A stretch of 63,841 nt of DNA from CAZMGD01 sp964565705. Its GTDB lineage: Bacteria > Actinomycetota > Acidimicrobiia > Acidimicrobiales > Ilumatobacteraceae. Below, piece after piece: positions 15,364 to 24,340 of the stretch (positions are counted from its first letter, which is position 1; each line of letters starts with the position of its first letter). Location of the stretch: the NCBI GenBank assembly GCA_964565705.1, contig CAZMGD010000006.1, positions 1-63,841 on the forward strand, read 5' to 3'. The notes under the pieces are model-generated. The model did not search any database, was not told the origin of the DNA, and worked only from the letters and a program-made list of their open reading frames with translations. The translations under genes and the position numbers were made by a program.

Positions 15364-16557
15364 ATGGAGGTGGAACCGGAGGTCATCACGATCACGACCT
15401 ACGACGAAGCCAAGGACGTGTACCGCCAGAAGGATCTGCGCCAGGCGCTGTACGACGCCGGCGAGGTGATCATGGGCGACGTGCTGGTGAACCTGCACGC
15501 CACCGAGCACCGGGATCGGCGGCGGCTCGAGAACCGCTTGTTCCGGCGCGAAACGTTCGAGCTGTACGAGCGTGAGCTGTTCCCACCGATCATCGACGCG
15601 ACCCTCGCACCCGACATCGCTCGTGGGCACAGCGAGCTCGTCGACCTCGGTCATCGCATGATGATGAACCTCGCGGCGTTGACGGCGGGTGTCGACCGGC
15701 CGCTCGGCACGCCCGAGGAGACGCGCACGCTCTACGACTACCTGATGCGCTTCATCGAAGGGGCCACGCTCGCCCACTACACCGGCGACCGGGACGCGAA
15801 GCGCGCCGAGATCGCCGACAAGCTGAGCGAGTTCGACGCCGAGTTCGTGACCCCGTCGGCCGAGCGCCGAGCCGCGCTGATCGCCGGTGGGGGCGAGCCG
15901 CCCAAGGACGTGCTGTCGGTGTTGCTGGCCAACGAGGACGCGCTGCACCTGCCGCACGACGTGATCGTCCGTGAGGTCGCGTTCTACCTCCTCGCCGGCG
16001 CGCACACGTCGGCCACAGCGTTCACCCGTGTCAGCCACCACCTGTTCGGTTGGCTCGACGCACACCCAGGCGACCGCGAGCTGGTGCACACCGACCGGCT
16101 GTTCATCCAGCGCTGCACCCACGAGACCGTGCGCCTGCAACCGTCGTCGCCGGTCGCGATGCGTTGGGCCCTCGACGACATCGAGCTCAGGTCGGGCACG
16201 CGCATCCCGAAGGGCGCCAAGGTGGTGATCGACCTGCTCGCGGTCAACCGCGACCCCTCGGTGTTCGGCGACGACGCCGACGAGTTCGACCCGACGCGAT
16301 CCACCCCTCGCGGCGTACCGGCCTACGGCCTGTCGTTCGGCTCGGGGATGCACGCGTGCATCGGTCAGGACCTCGCGGCCGGGTTGCTGTTGCACGACTC
16401 CGGGACGCTCGACGACCACATCTTCGGGCTCGTCCCCGAAGCCGTGCAGGCGTTGTTCGACGCTGGCGCGCGCCCCGATCCGGACCACCCGCCGGAGATG
16501 GACGAGTCGACGTCGCGTCCGTACTTCGGCAGCTACCCGGTCATCCTCGGTGGCTGA
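15364..16557 (+). CDS. Cytochrome P450 (paralogue of 11838-13046)
   Basis: 397 residues. The ATG at 15364 is chosen over the upstream one at 15343 because AGGGAGG lies seven bases before it. The I-helix reads LLAGAHTSATAF (canonical AGxxT), ExxR is HETVRLQP, and the haem loop is FGSGMHACIGQ. It belongs to the same subfamily as the P450 at 11838-13046 and the two lie on either side of the SDR/ThuA/SDR cluster, in opposite orientation. Its last 17 bases overlap the convergent gene 16541-17305. The substrate is unknown; soluble actinobacterial P450s of this kind act on terpenoids, steroids or similar small hydrophobic compounds. Confidence 0.9.
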   Translation: MEVEPEVITITTYDEAKDVYRQKDLRQALYDAGEVIMGDVLVNLHATEHRDRRRLENRLFRRETFELYERELFPPIIDATLAPDIARGHSELVDLGHRMMMNLAALTAGVDRPLGTPEETRTLYDYLMRFIEGATLAHYTGDRDAKRAEIADKLSEFDAEFVTPSAERRAALIAGGGEPPKDVLSVLLANEDALHLPHDVIVREVAFYLLAGAHTSATAFTRVSHHLFGWLDAHPGDRELVHTDRLFIQRCTHETVRLQPSSPVAMRWALDDIELRSGTRIPKGAKVVIDLLAVNRDPSVFGDDADEFDPTRSTPRGVPAYGLSFGSGMHACIGQDLAAGLLLHDSGTLDDHIFGLVPEAVQALFDAGARPDPDHPPEMDESTSRPYFGSYPVILGG

Positions 16558-17305
16558 GCGACCGCGCCGCGCCGGCTCGCATCACGCGAGCCCGTGCCGC
16601 GACGTCGAGCTCGGCCGCCAGCTGGTCGCTCTGCACCTCGACGCTGACGACCACCTGCTCGGGAAGCGCGCCGAGCAGCCCGGCGAGCGGCAACCCGCCG
16701 TCGCCGGGCGGAAGGCGCTCGTGGCGCGCCTCGTGCAACAGGCGTTGCGGGCCCGGCGACGCGAGCGGCGCGTCGCACAGCTGGAGCCATCCGAGCGCTC
16801 CCGCGTCGATGATCGCCCGCAGCTCATCGACGCCGGCCCCGACGCGCGAGTGGTGCAACACGTCGACGACGAGCCGGCAGCCGGTGCGACGGGCGACCTC
16901 GAGCGCGGCCCGGGGGCCGCTCGGGGTGGTCCACGCCATGTACTCGAGGCCGAGCACCAGGCCGAGCCCTTCGCACCGCTGGGTCAGCCGATCCACCTCG
17001 GCGGTCGTCTCGCGGACATCCGTCAGGTCCGAGACCACCAACACGGCGGCGGCGCCGAGGGCGTGGGCGACGTCCAGCAGCTCGGTGGCAGCGACGCCAC
17101 CCCCGATGCGATGCACCTCGACGTCGTGGATCGCCACGCCGGCGGCCGCGGCCGCGGCGCGCAACGTCGCCGGGTCAGCGACGGCGTGTGGGCCCGACAC
17201 CCGCAGCCCGACGGCATCGAAGCCTGCCGCGGAGGCGGCGTCGATCAGGCCCTTGGCATCGCTGTCGAGGGCGCATCCGGCAGCGAGCGCGAGCGGGTGC
17301 CCCAT
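16541..17305 (-). CDS. Sugar-phosphate isomerase/epimerase-like TIM-barrel protein
   Basis: 254 residues. The pattern GFDAVGLRV near the start, LGLEYM in the middle, RLVVDVLHHSR, LQLCDAPL and the run LPPGDGGLPLAGLLGAL near the end is that of the xylose-isomerase-like AP-endonuclease-2 family (IolE/Hyi-type barrels). Metal ligands are probably the Glu in LGLEY, the Asp/His of VDVLHH and a C-terminal Glu (SVEVQ). The substrate is not known. The ThuA-like neighbour often travels with this family in glycoside or inositol oxidation pathways, which supports a related role here. Confidence 0.75.
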   Translation of the reverse strand: MGHPLALAAGCALDSDAKGLIDAASAAGFDAVGLRVSGPHAVADPATLRAAAAAAGVAIHDVEVHRIGGGVAATELLDVAHALGAAAVLVVSDLTDVRETTAEVDRLTQRCEGLGLVLGLEYMAWTTPSGPRAALEVARRTGCRLVVDVLHHSRVGAGVDELRAIIDAGALGWLQLCDAPLASPGPQRLLHEARHERLPPGDGGLPLAGLLGALPEQVVVSVEVQSDQLAAELDVAARARVMRAGAARSLSHRG

Positions 17306-17340
17306 CGGCGCAGCGTACGACGACGTGAGGCCGGTCGCCG

Positions 17341-18306
17341 ATGATCGACGTGCACGCCCACACCGTCCTGGCGGGCGTGATGGGATGCGCCGGGCACTAC
17401 GGGCCCGAGCTCGGCGTCGGGCCCGAAGGTCGCCCGCGGTTCCGCGTGGGCGGCTACGTGCTCGACGGCGTCGACTACACGGCGTCGCCGTTCATGGACG
17501 TCGATCTCCGTTTGGCGCTCAACGACCACCTCGGCATCGATCTCCAAGTGCTGTCGCCGAACCCGATCACGTACTTCCACCACATCGAGCCCGACATCGC
17601 CGCCGAGTTCTGCCGGTGGCACAACGACGAGCTGGCGGCGATCACGGCGGCTCATCCCGACCGCCTGCGCGGCTTCGCCCAGCTCCCGATGCAAGACGTC
17701 GACGCGGCGGTCGCCGAGCTCGGGCGAGCATGCGACCTGGGTCTGCTCGGGGCGTACATCGGGACCGACTTCGGCGTCGACCTCGACGACGAACGCCTCG
17801 ATCCCCTCTGGGCGGCGGCGACCACCCAGGACGTCCCGATCTTCGTCCACCCTGCGCCCACGGGCATCGACGGGCCGATGCGCGATCCGCGCCTGCGCAA
17901 GTACGACCTCGACCTCTCGCTCGGGTTCCTGTACGAGGAGACGATGGCGGTCGCCTGCTTGATCTTCGGCGGGGTGCTCGAACGTCACCCCGGCCTCGAC
18001 ATCTGCGTGTCGCACGGCGGTGGCGCCAGCGCGTTCATGCTCGGCCGCCTCGACCACCAAGGACGGACACGGCCATGGGCGCGCGAGCACCCCGTCGACT
18101 TCGGTTCGTCGCTGCGGCGGCTGTGGTTCGACCAGCACGTGCACGACGCCGCGGCCCTGGCACTCCTCGAGGATGCGGTAGGTCGCGACCGCCTCGTCGT
18201 CGGCACGAACCTCGCCGGTTGGGACGCGCCGACGGAGCCGGAACAGATCCCGTACGTCGACGCGTACGATGTCAACGCCCGTCGTCTGTTGCGGTTGGAC
18301 GTGTGA
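17341..18306 (+). CDS. Amidohydrolase/decarboxylase of the ACMSD family
   Basis: 321 residues starting MIDVHAHT, the HxH metal motif at the very N-terminus, as in aminocarboxymuconate-semialdehyde decarboxylase and gamma-resorcylate decarboxylase. Further metal-site elements are visible: VPIFVHPAP (His after strand 5), VSHGGG (strand 6 His) and VVGTNLAGWD near the end, where the usual GSDFP carries an Asn/Ala instead. That last change could affect the catalytic aspartate. It is probably a decarboxylase or hydrolase of a ring-cleavage-type acid. It lies 38 bases before the next SDR. Confidence 0.78.
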   Translation: MIDVHAHTVLAGVMGCAGHYGPELGVGPEGRPRFRVGGYVLDGVDYTASPFMDVDLRLALNDHLGIDLQVLSPNPITYFHHIEPDIAAEFCRWHNDELAAITAAHPDRLRGFAQLPMQDVDAAVAELGRACDLGLLGAYIGTDFGVDLDDERLDPLWAAATTQDVPIFVHPAPTGIDGPMRDPRLRKYDLDLSLGFLYEETMAVACLIFGGVLERHPGLDICVSHGGGASAFMLGRLDHQGRTRPWAREHPVDFGSSLRRLWFDQHVHDAAALALLEDAVGRDRLVVGTNLAGWDAPTEPEQIPYVDAYDVNARRLLRLDV

Positions 18307-18344
18307 TCGCGCTCGTGCGCGCTCGCCTGCTGAGGAGGTAGCCG

Positions 18345-19085
18345 ATGCCCACCGCAGTCGTCACCGGAGCCGCCCGCGGGATCGGCGCGGCGATCGCCAC
18401 CCGCCTGGCCGCCGACGGGTTCGACGTGGTCCGCCTCGATCGCGATCCTGGCAGCGACGGCGTGATGGAGTGCGACGTCGCCGACCACGCGGGCGTGCGC
18501 CGGATCGCCGATGACGTCGGCCCCGTCGACGTCCTGGTGAACAACGCTGGCGTGTGGCTGTTCAGCCCGCTCGAGGACACGCCCCCCGAGCGCTTCGCGG
18601 CGGTGCTCGACGTCAACCTGGGCGGCACCTTCAACTGCACCCAGGCGTTCGGCAGGTCGATGCTCGATCGGGGCGGCAGCATCGTCAACGTCGCGTCGAT
18701 CGCCGCGGCCGCGGCGAGCCCGAGCATGGGCGCGTACTCGCCCTCGAAGGCGGCGATCGTCGCGCTGACCCGCCAGACGGCGCTGGAATGGGGCCCCCGG
18801 GGTGTGCGCGCCAACGCCGTCGGACCCGGGCTCGTCCCGACACCCGGCGCCGGCGGTGTGTACCACGACCCCCGAGTCCGACAGGTGCGGGCCGCGGCGG
18901 TGCCGCTGCGCCGGCTCGGTGAACCCGTCGACATCGCCAACGTGGTGTCGTTCCTGGCGTCGAGCGACGCGTCGTACGTGACCGGTCAGGTGATCTACGT
19001 CGATGGCGGGATCAGCCAGGGCTTGCTGACGCTGATCCCGCGACCAGCCGACCTTCCCGGCCCGCACCTCGCCGCCGAGGCCTGA
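18345..19085 (+). CDS. Short-chain dehydrogenase/reductase
   Basis: 246 residues, with the strongest ribosome-binding site in this stretch (GAGGAGGT, eight bases before ATG). TGAARGIGAA, LDRD (NAD-type acidic residue), VNNAGVWLF, catalytic Ser in NVASIAAA, and YSPSK are all present. C-terminal VDGGISQGL is typical. Its C-terminal tail (LIPRPADLPG) resembles that of the SDR at 13083-13865, suggesting that the two are close paralogues. Confidence 0.87.
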   Translation: MPTAVVTGAARGIGAAIATRLAADGFDVVRLDRDPGSDGVMECDVADHAGVRRIADDVGPVDVLVNNAGVWLFSPLEDTPPERFAAVLDVNLGGTFNCTQAFGRSMLDRGGSIVNVASIAAAAASPSMGAYSPSKAAIVALTRQTALEWGPRGVRANAVGPGLVPTPGAGGVYHDPRVRQVRAAAVPLRRLGEPVDIANVVSFLASSDASYVTGQVIYVDGGISQGLLTLIPRPADLPGPHLAAEA

Positions 19086-19106
19086 GCGCGCACGGCCGTC
19101 GCTCGC

Positions 19107-19811
19107 TCACACGGCGTTCGCCGTCCAGCCCCCGTCTGCGGAGACGACCTCACCGGAGATGTACGAGGCCCGTGGCGACAGCAGGAACTCGGCCAGCTCC
19201 CCGATCTCGTCGGGCTCGCCCACGCGACCGAGCGGCACCCGCCCCGTCAGCCACCGCACCTGCTCGGGATCGGCCAGCCGCTCCTCGGCCATCGGTGTGC
19301 GAATCGGACCGGGCGCGATGGCGTTGGCCCGCACCCCCAGCGGGGCACCCTCCAGCGCCGCGGCCCGCGTGAGGGCGACGATGCCCCCCTTCGACGCGAC
19401 GTAGTGCGCCTGACCGGGAACAGCGATCGTCGCGTTGACCGAGGCGATCGTGACGATCGCACGTGGGGCGCCATCGGTTGGGACGGCGCGCAGGAACGCT
19501 CGCATCGCCAGCCACGTGCCGGTCAGGTTGACGCGAAGATGTCGGTCCCACTCGGCGAGCTCGGTGTCGACGATCATGCTCCGTGTCCTGATCCCGGCAC
19601 TCGTGACCAGCCCGTCGAGCGGGCCGTCTGCCGTCACCCGCGCCATCAGCTCCGACCACGCCTGCTCATCGGTGACATCGAGCCGGTGGATGTCGGCATC
19701 GCCGTGCGCGGTGAGATCGGCGCCGACGACGTCCCAGCCCTCGCGGGTGAGCACCCGGCAGCACGCGGCCCCGATGCCCGAGGCGGCTCCGGTGACCAAC
19801 GCTCGTCGCAT
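19107..19811 (-). CDS. Short-chain dehydrogenase/reductase
   Basis: 234 residues from ATG 19811 (MRRALVTGAASGIGAA). It has VTSAGIRTRS in place of NNAG, Ser in ASVNA, YVASK, and a standard VSADGGWTANAV end. An upstream ATG at 19835 would add eight residues without homology. It converges on the SDR at 18345-19085, and its start is divergent from the amidohydrolase at 19892. Confidence 0.85.
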   Translation of the reverse strand: MRRALVTGAASGIGAACCRVLTREGWDVVGADLTAHGDADIHRLDVTDEQAWSELMARVTADGPLDGLVTSAGIRTRSMIVDTELAEWDRHLRVNLTGTWLAMRAFLRAVPTDGAPRAIVTIASVNATIAVPGQAHYVASKGGIVALTRAAALEGAPLGVRANAIAPGPIRTPMAEERLADPEQVRWLTGRVPLGRVGEPDEIGELAEFLLSPRASYISGEVVSADGGWTANAV

Positions 19812-19857
19812 CGTGCGAGCATGCCATGCTCGCACGCCTCACCGCGACGTGCGTCGC

Positions 19858-19863
19858 TAGACT
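19858..19863 (+). promoter_or_regulatory. Putative -10 box of the amidohydrolase operon
   Basis: TAGACT lies 28 bases before the ATG at 19892. GGGAGAGGG follows as a Shine-Dalgarno, so this promoter would give a short leader. No convincing -35 is visible. Confidence 0.3.
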
Positions 19864-19891
19864 CCTGACGACGCTGGGAGAGGGTGATCCC

Positions 19892-21235
19892 ATGGACATG
19901 CCATTGCACATTCGCAACGCGACGCTGATCGACGGCACCGGTACCCTTCCCCTCGCCTCAACCGACGTCGTCACCGACGGCGACACGATCGTCGCGGTGG
20001 GCCCGAGCGGCTCCATCGACGAGCGGGTGCCGGCGGGGGCGCAGACGATCGACGCCACGGGGTGCACCGTGATGCCGGGGCTGATCGACGCCCACTGCCA
20101 CATGACGTTCGACGACGTGCGCTCGAACGACCAGCTGTTCTTCCACCGACCGCCGACGACGGCGGCGATGGTGACCCTGTTCAACCTTCCGAAGCTGTTG
20201 CTCGCGGGCGTCACCTCGATCATGGACCCCGACACCGTGATGGGGATCGGGCCCGAGGTGCGCGACGTGGTCGAGGCGGGCGCGTTCCCCGGGCCTCGGA
20301 TCGCGACCGGGGTACAGGCCTTGCTCACGTCGGTCGGCGGCACCGCGGGTCGGCTGATCCCCGACCGCGGCAGGGTCGGGTACGCCGTCGTGGTCAACAC
20401 GATCGACGAGATGGTCACCACCACCCGCCAGCAGATCAAGCACGGTGCCGACTGGATCAAGATCCATGCGACCGGATCCATCCCGCGCCACCGCGGCGAG
20501 TTGCAGGTGTGGTCGCGCGACGAGATGCGGGCGGTGTGCGACACGGCCCACGCGCTCGGCGTGCCCGTCACCGCCCACTGCCGATCGGCGTCGTCGACCC
20601 GCGACGCGGCGCTCGCCGGCGTCGACCTGATCCTGCACGCCTCGTTCATCGACGAGGAGGCCCTCGAGGCGGTGGTCGACAACGGCGCGGCGATCTGCCC
20701 GACGTTCACGTTCCTCGCCAACCTCGCCGATCACGGGGCGTCGGTGGGTGCCGGTGTCGGCATGCAGGACGTGTTCCGCGGCGAGATCAAGGCAACGGCC
20801 TCGATGATGCGCCAGGCCTACGACGCCGGGGTGCCGATCCTGTGTGGCTCCGAGAGCGGCTTCGCGCTCACCCCCTACGGCCACTGGCACGCCCGCGAGA
20901 TGGAGGTGTTCGTGAACGAGTTGGGACTGTCGCCCGTCGAAGCGATCGCCTGCGCCACCGGGCACAATGCGCTGGCGATGCGCATGGAGGGCCGTCTGGG
21001 GGTGGTCGCCGAGGGCTACTGCGCGGACGTGCTCGTCGTCGCCGGCGAGCCGGCCCGCGACGTCACGGTGCTCCAGGATCGGCGGAACCTGCGCGCGGTC
21101 GTCAGCCGCGGACGATGTGTCGATCTGACGCAGCCATGGCCGCAGCGCTCGCTGCTGCCGGGCGAGACCGTGAGCAACTGGGCCGACGAGGTCCTGACCA
21201 ACGAGCGGGCGTCGCGTGGGCGCGCCGACCGATGA
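19892..21235 (+). CDS. Metal-dependent amidohydrolase (imidazolonepropionase-like)
   Basis: 447 residues. It has the N-terminal beta-sandwich, then the HxH metal motif in LIDAHCHMTFDD (about residue 68), a lysine after strand 4 (GADWIKIHATG), histidines in VTAHCRS and ILHASFID, and a strand-8 segment VPILCGSESGFALTPYG with serine where aspartate is expected. The C-terminal sandwich contains LGVVAEGYCADVLVVAGEP. It belongs to the group acting on prolyl or cyclic amide-like compounds; the substrate is unknown. ATG overlaps nothing upstream, and its stop overlaps the Dabb gene (ATGA). Confidence 0.85.
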   Translation: MDMPLHIRNATLIDGTGTLPLASTDVVTDGDTIVAVGPSGSIDERVPAGAQTIDATGCTVMPGLIDAHCHMTFDDVRSNDQLFFHRPPTTAAMVTLFNLPKLLLAGVTSIMDPDTVMGIGPEVRDVVEAGAFPGPRIATGVQALLTSVGGTAGRLIPDRGRVGYAVVVNTIDEMVTTTRQQIKHGADWIKIHATGSIPRHRGELQVWSRDEMRAVCDTAHALGVPVTAHCRSASSTRDAALAGVDLILHASFIDEEALEAVVDNGAAICPTFTFLANLADHGASVGAGVGMQDVFRGEIKATASMMRQAYDAGVPILCGSESGFALTPYGHWHAREMEVFVNELGLSPVEAIACATGHNALAMRMEGRLGVVAEGYCADVLVVAGEPARDVTVLQDRRNLRAVVSRGRCVDLTQPWPQRSLLPGETVSNWADEVLTNERASRGRADR

Positions 21236-21573
21236 TCCGCCACGTCGTCATGTTCCGGTGGAACGACGCGGTCGACGCGGCACACGTCGGCGTCGTCGGT
21301 GCTCGCCTCGACGCGCTCGTCGAGGCGATCCCCGAGATCCGCTCCTACCACCACGGTGCCGACGTCGGCGTCAACGACGGCAACTACGACTACGTGGTCG
21401 TCGGTGACTTCGCGTCGCTCGGGGACTACCTCGTCTACCGCGACCACCCGGCGCACCGGGCGCTCATCACCGAGCTGATCGCCGGTCGGGTCACCGACCG
21501 CGCCGCGGTCCAGTTCGAGCTCGCCGAACCCGGCGGAGCGCCTGCTCGCGGCGCTCGACGGGTCCGAGGCTGA
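21232..21573 (+). CDS. Dabb-family (stress-responsive A/B barrel) protein
   Basis: 113 residues. MIRHVVMFRWNDAVD, EIRSYHHGADVGVNDGNYDYVVVGDF and DHPAHRALI match the dimeric alpha/beta-barrel Dabb fold with its conserved N-terminal histidine and the HPxH segment. Some members are cyclases or monooxygenase-like enzymes, others have no known activity. It is translationally coupled to the amidohydrolase upstream and ends six bases before the quinone-oxidoreductase-like gene. Confidence 0.82.
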   Translation: MIRHVVMFRWNDAVDAAHVGVVGARLDALVEAIPEIRSYHHGADVGVNDGNYDYVVVGDFASLGDYLVYRDHPAHRALITELIAGRVTDRAAVQFELAEPGGAPARGARRVRG

Positions 21574-21578
21574 CCGCC

Positions 21579-22547
21579 GTGTGGGCGATGCAGGTCGACG
21601 CCGTCGGTGGGCCCGAGGCGATGGTGTGGCGGGAGGTCGCGGACCCCGTGCCCGGGCCGGGAGAGGTGCTCGTCGGGGTCGCCGCCGTGGGGCTCAACTA
21701 CATCGACACGTACCACCGCTCGGGTCTGTACCCGGTGTCGCTGCCGTACACGCTCGGGATGGAGGGTGCCGGCACGGTCGTCGCGCTCGGCGACGGCGTC
21801 ACCTCGGCCGCGGTCGGCGACCGGGTGACCTGGGCCCACGGCGCGGGCGCGTACGCGCAGCTCACGGTGGTGCCGGAGCATGCGCTGCTCCACGTGCCCG
21901 ACGCCGTCGGTCTCGACGTCGCCGCCGCGGCCGCGGTCCAGGGTCTGACGGCCCACTACCTGAGCCACGACACGTTCCCGCTGGAGGCGGGGTCGCGCTG
22001 CCTGGTGCACGCCGGGGCCGGCGGGGTCGGGCTGCTGCTGATCCAGATGGCGAAGAAGCTCGGGGCCGAGGTGTTCACGACGGTCGGGTCGGCGGACAAG
22101 GCATCGTCGGCGTCGGCGGCGGGGGCCGACCACACGATCCTCTACCGCGACGTCGACTTCGCCGAGGAGATCGCCCGGATCGCCGGTCCGCGACCGCTCG
22201 ATGTGGTCTACGACAGCGTCGGCGCGTCGACGTTCCGCCAGAGCCTGCAGCTGCTGCGTCCGCGCGGTCTGATGGTGTCGTACGGCAACGCGTCGGGCGC
22301 GGTCGACCCGGTCGCGCCGCTGGAGCTGATGGCCAACGGGTCGCTGTACCTGACTCGGCCGACGCTGGCCCACTACATGGCGACCGGGGAGGAGGTGTCG
22401 AGACGGGCGGAGGACCTGTTCGGTTGGATCACCGCCGGCGCGCTCGACGTGCGCATCGGCGCGACCTGGCCGCTTCGAGAGGCTGCCGCCGCGCACCGCT
22501 CGCTCGAGGCTCGCGAGACCACCGGCAAGGTGCTGCTGATCCCCTGA
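21579..22547 (+). CDS. NADPH:quinone oxidoreductase-like enzyme (MDR family)
   Basis: 322 residues starting at GTG 21579 (an ATG at 21588 is possible). It shows GLNYIDTYHRSGLYP and VHAGAGGVGLLLIQMAKKLG (Rossmann motif AGxGGVG), then YDSVGASTF and GNASGAVDP, as in QOR/CurA-type medium-chain reductases without zinc. It reduces quinones or alpha,beta-unsaturated ketones with NADPH. It is the last gene of the 19892-22547 operon. Confidence 0.9.
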   Translation: MWAMQVDAVGGPEAMVWREVADPVPGPGEVLVGVAAVGLNYIDTYHRSGLYPVSLPYTLGMEGAGTVVALGDGVTSAAVGDRVTWAHGAGAYAQLTVVPEHALLHVPDAVGLDVAAAAAVQGLTAHYLSHDTFPLEAGSRCLVHAGAGGVGLLLIQMAKKLGAEVFTTVGSADKASSASAAGADHTILYRDVDFAEEIARIAGPRPLDVVYDSVGASTFRQSLQLLRPRGLMVSYGNASGAVDPVAPLELMANGSLYLTRPTLAHYMATGEEVSRRAEDLFGWITAGALDVRIGATWPLREAAAAHRSLEARETTGKVLLIP

Positions 22548-22710
22548 CCCTCCAGTCGGGGGTGGTGCCGGGAACACGCGCGCTCTGACCTACCTGCGCG
22601 AGCCGTGCCCGCCACGTGGCGGCCGGGCGGAAGCGACGACAAGGCACATTTCAGCCTGCGCCTGTGGCGGTGGATCTCTCACCGACGCGGCGACGATGCT
22701 CACCGGTTGA

Positions 22711-22821
22711 CCCGGCGCCGACCACCGCGGCCAGCGCGTCAGTGCCCACGACCGACTGCACCTCTTCGCCGACGTCCCGACGCTCATCGTGTGGGGAACC
22801 AGGCATCGGATCATCCTCCAG
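22711..22821 (+). pseudogene. Relic of an alpha/beta-hydrolase C-terminal region
   Basis: One frame reads HRGQRVSAHDRLHLFADVPT then LIVWGTRHRIIL, which matches the beta-7/beta-8 region of alpha/beta hydrolases (normally VPTLIVWGxxDxIIP). The catalytic Asp position is His, a TGA (22708-22710) lies directly upstream in frame, and no N-terminal part exists. It sits in the 289-base gap between convergent genes, which otherwise holds nothing recognisable. Confidence 0.45.
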
Positions 22822-22836
22822 CGGGCGCAGCGCGGG

Positions 22837-23709
22837 TCAGTCCGGGATTCGTCCGGACAGCGCGGCGTCGATCGCCGCGTCGCCGAATCGCTTGCGGACC
22901 ACGCCTTCGAGATAGGGCGCCTTCGTCAGCTCGTTGCCGCCCTCGATGCCGATGCTCTGCCCGGTGACCCACGCCGACTCGGGGCCGGCCAGGTAGCGCA
23001 CGCCGGCGGCGATGTCGTCGGGCACGCCGGTGCGCCCGAGTGGCTTCTCGGCGAGGAACTGCCCGATGACCTCATCGTTCTTGAACAGGCCGTCAGCCGT
23101 CGCCTTCGTGCGTACGAGGCCGGGTCGCACTGCGTTCACCCGCACGCCCAGCGGGGCGAGCTCGAGCGCCGCGCCGCGCACGAGTCCTTCGACGCCCGCC
23201 TTGGAGGTGTTGTACGTCGTCAGGAACGACCAGGGCAGCTTGGCGGCGTCGGAGGAGATGCACACGATCGATCCGCCTCCGGCCTCCACCATGAGCGGGG
23301 TGGCGTTGCGGATCATGATGAACGCGGACACGATGTTGCGGCGCAGCTCTTCGAGCACCTCGTCGGCGGAGAACATGAGGAGCGGCTTCATCGTGCCGCC
23401 CCCGACGACGGACACGGCGATGCCCAGATGTCCGGTCAGGTCGCGAGCGGCGTGGAGCGCCCGAACGAGCGCCGCTTCGTCGAGCGCGTCGGCGACGGTG
23501 TACTCGATGACGGCACCCGCGCCGGCTGCCTCCAGCGCCTCGGCGCGGGTGTCGGCCAGCGTCTGCTCGGTCCTGCCGACGATCATCACCGCCGCGCCGT
23601 CGCGCGCCAACCACGCCGCGGACGCGCCGCCGATCCCGCCTCCTCCACCGGAGATGATGGCCGACAGGCCGGCGAGCGGCTGGGAGTGGTTGCTGGCAGG
23701 TTCTGGCAC
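22837..23709 (-). CDS. Short-chain dehydrogenase/reductase
   Basis: 290 residues. The cofactor loop is glycine-rich (SGGGGGIGGA), GRTEQT follows strand 2, SVVGGGT replaces NNAG, Ser is in ISSDAA and Tyr/Lys in YNTSK. C-terminal IEGGNELTKAP. It is longer than a classical SDR by about 30 residues at the C-terminus (YLEGVVRKRFGDAAIDAALSGRIPD). It resembles hydroxyacyl-CoA or enoyl-CoA reductase-type SDRs, but the substrate is open. Confidence 0.83.
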   Translation of the reverse strand: MPEPASNHSQPLAGLSAIISGGGGGIGGASAAWLARDGAAVMIVGRTEQTLADTRAEALEAAGAGAVIEYTVADALDEAALVRALHAARDLTGHLGIAVSVVGGGTMKPLLMFSADEVLEELRRNIVSAFIMIRNATPLMVEAGGGSIVCISSDAAKLPWSFLTTYNTSKAGVEGLVRGAALELAPLGVRVNAVRPGLVRTKATADGLFKNDEVIGQFLAEKPLGRTGVPDDIAAGVRYLAGPESAWVTGQSIGIEGGNELTKAPYLEGVVRKRFGDAAIDAALSGRIPD

Positions 23710-23783
23710 GCGGCGATTGTCGTGTGGTGCTGCTGCATCGTCAAGGGCTCACGGTCCGCCGGCGGAGCCGACTCGCAGCGCGG

Positions 23784-24212
23784 TCAGGTGTCGAGCACGA
23801 TCCGGCGGACGGCCAGCTTCCACCCGTCGCCGTCACGGCGCACGGTGTCGACGTAGCGGCCGCTCGACTTGAGTGTGGGCGGTGCCTGCGACTCGTCGAG
23901 GAACAGGAACACGGAGTCGACCGTGGCCTCGTCCGTGCCGTCGAGCACGACGTGCATCGTGGTGATCACGTGCCTGCTGCGGGCACCCGGGCCCTGGATC
24001 CCCGCCGCTCGACGCTGGCGCACACCGGCGATGATCGCGTCGCGGCCCTGCAGCTCGCTGGCCGGGAGGCCGACCGCCGGCGAGGCGGGCATCGACCACA
24101 CAGCATCCGCCGTGTAGCACGCCTCGCACTCCTCGACCGTGCCCCAGTCCGCCATCTGGGCAGTACGGGCCAGGAGGTTGCGGATGGCGAGCTCGTCGGC
24201 GACCTGCTGCAT
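23784..24212 (-). CDS. SnoaL-like (NTF2-fold) protein
   Basis: 142 residues with one NTF2-like domain: LAIRNLLARTAQMADWGTVEECEACYTADAVW at the start, the cone-lining HVITTMHVVLDGTDEATVDSVFLF, and GRYVDTVRRDGDGWKLAVRRI at the end. This is the SnoaL_4 type found among ring-hydroxylating dioxygenase beta-subunit-like proteins and steroid isomerases. It lies 74 bases downstream of nothing on its strand and divergent from the TetR gene at 24341. The reaction is unknown. Confidence 0.75.
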   Translation of the reverse strand: MQQVADELAIRNLLARTAQMADWGTVEECEACYTADAVWSMPASPAVGLPASELQGRDAIIAGVRQRRAAGIQGPGARSRHVITTMHVVLDGTDEATVDSVFLFLDESQAPPTLKSSGRYVDTVRRDGDGWKLAVRRIVLDT

Positions 24213-24340
24213 GCGCCGACCATAGGTGAACGTGCCAGCCTGGGCCGATCGCTGCGACCCGACGGAAGACGACGGCAGGCCACCCGAGCGAGGCCGCGCG
24301 CCGCGGGACCTATCGCAAGGGCGATGCGACCCGGGCGAAG

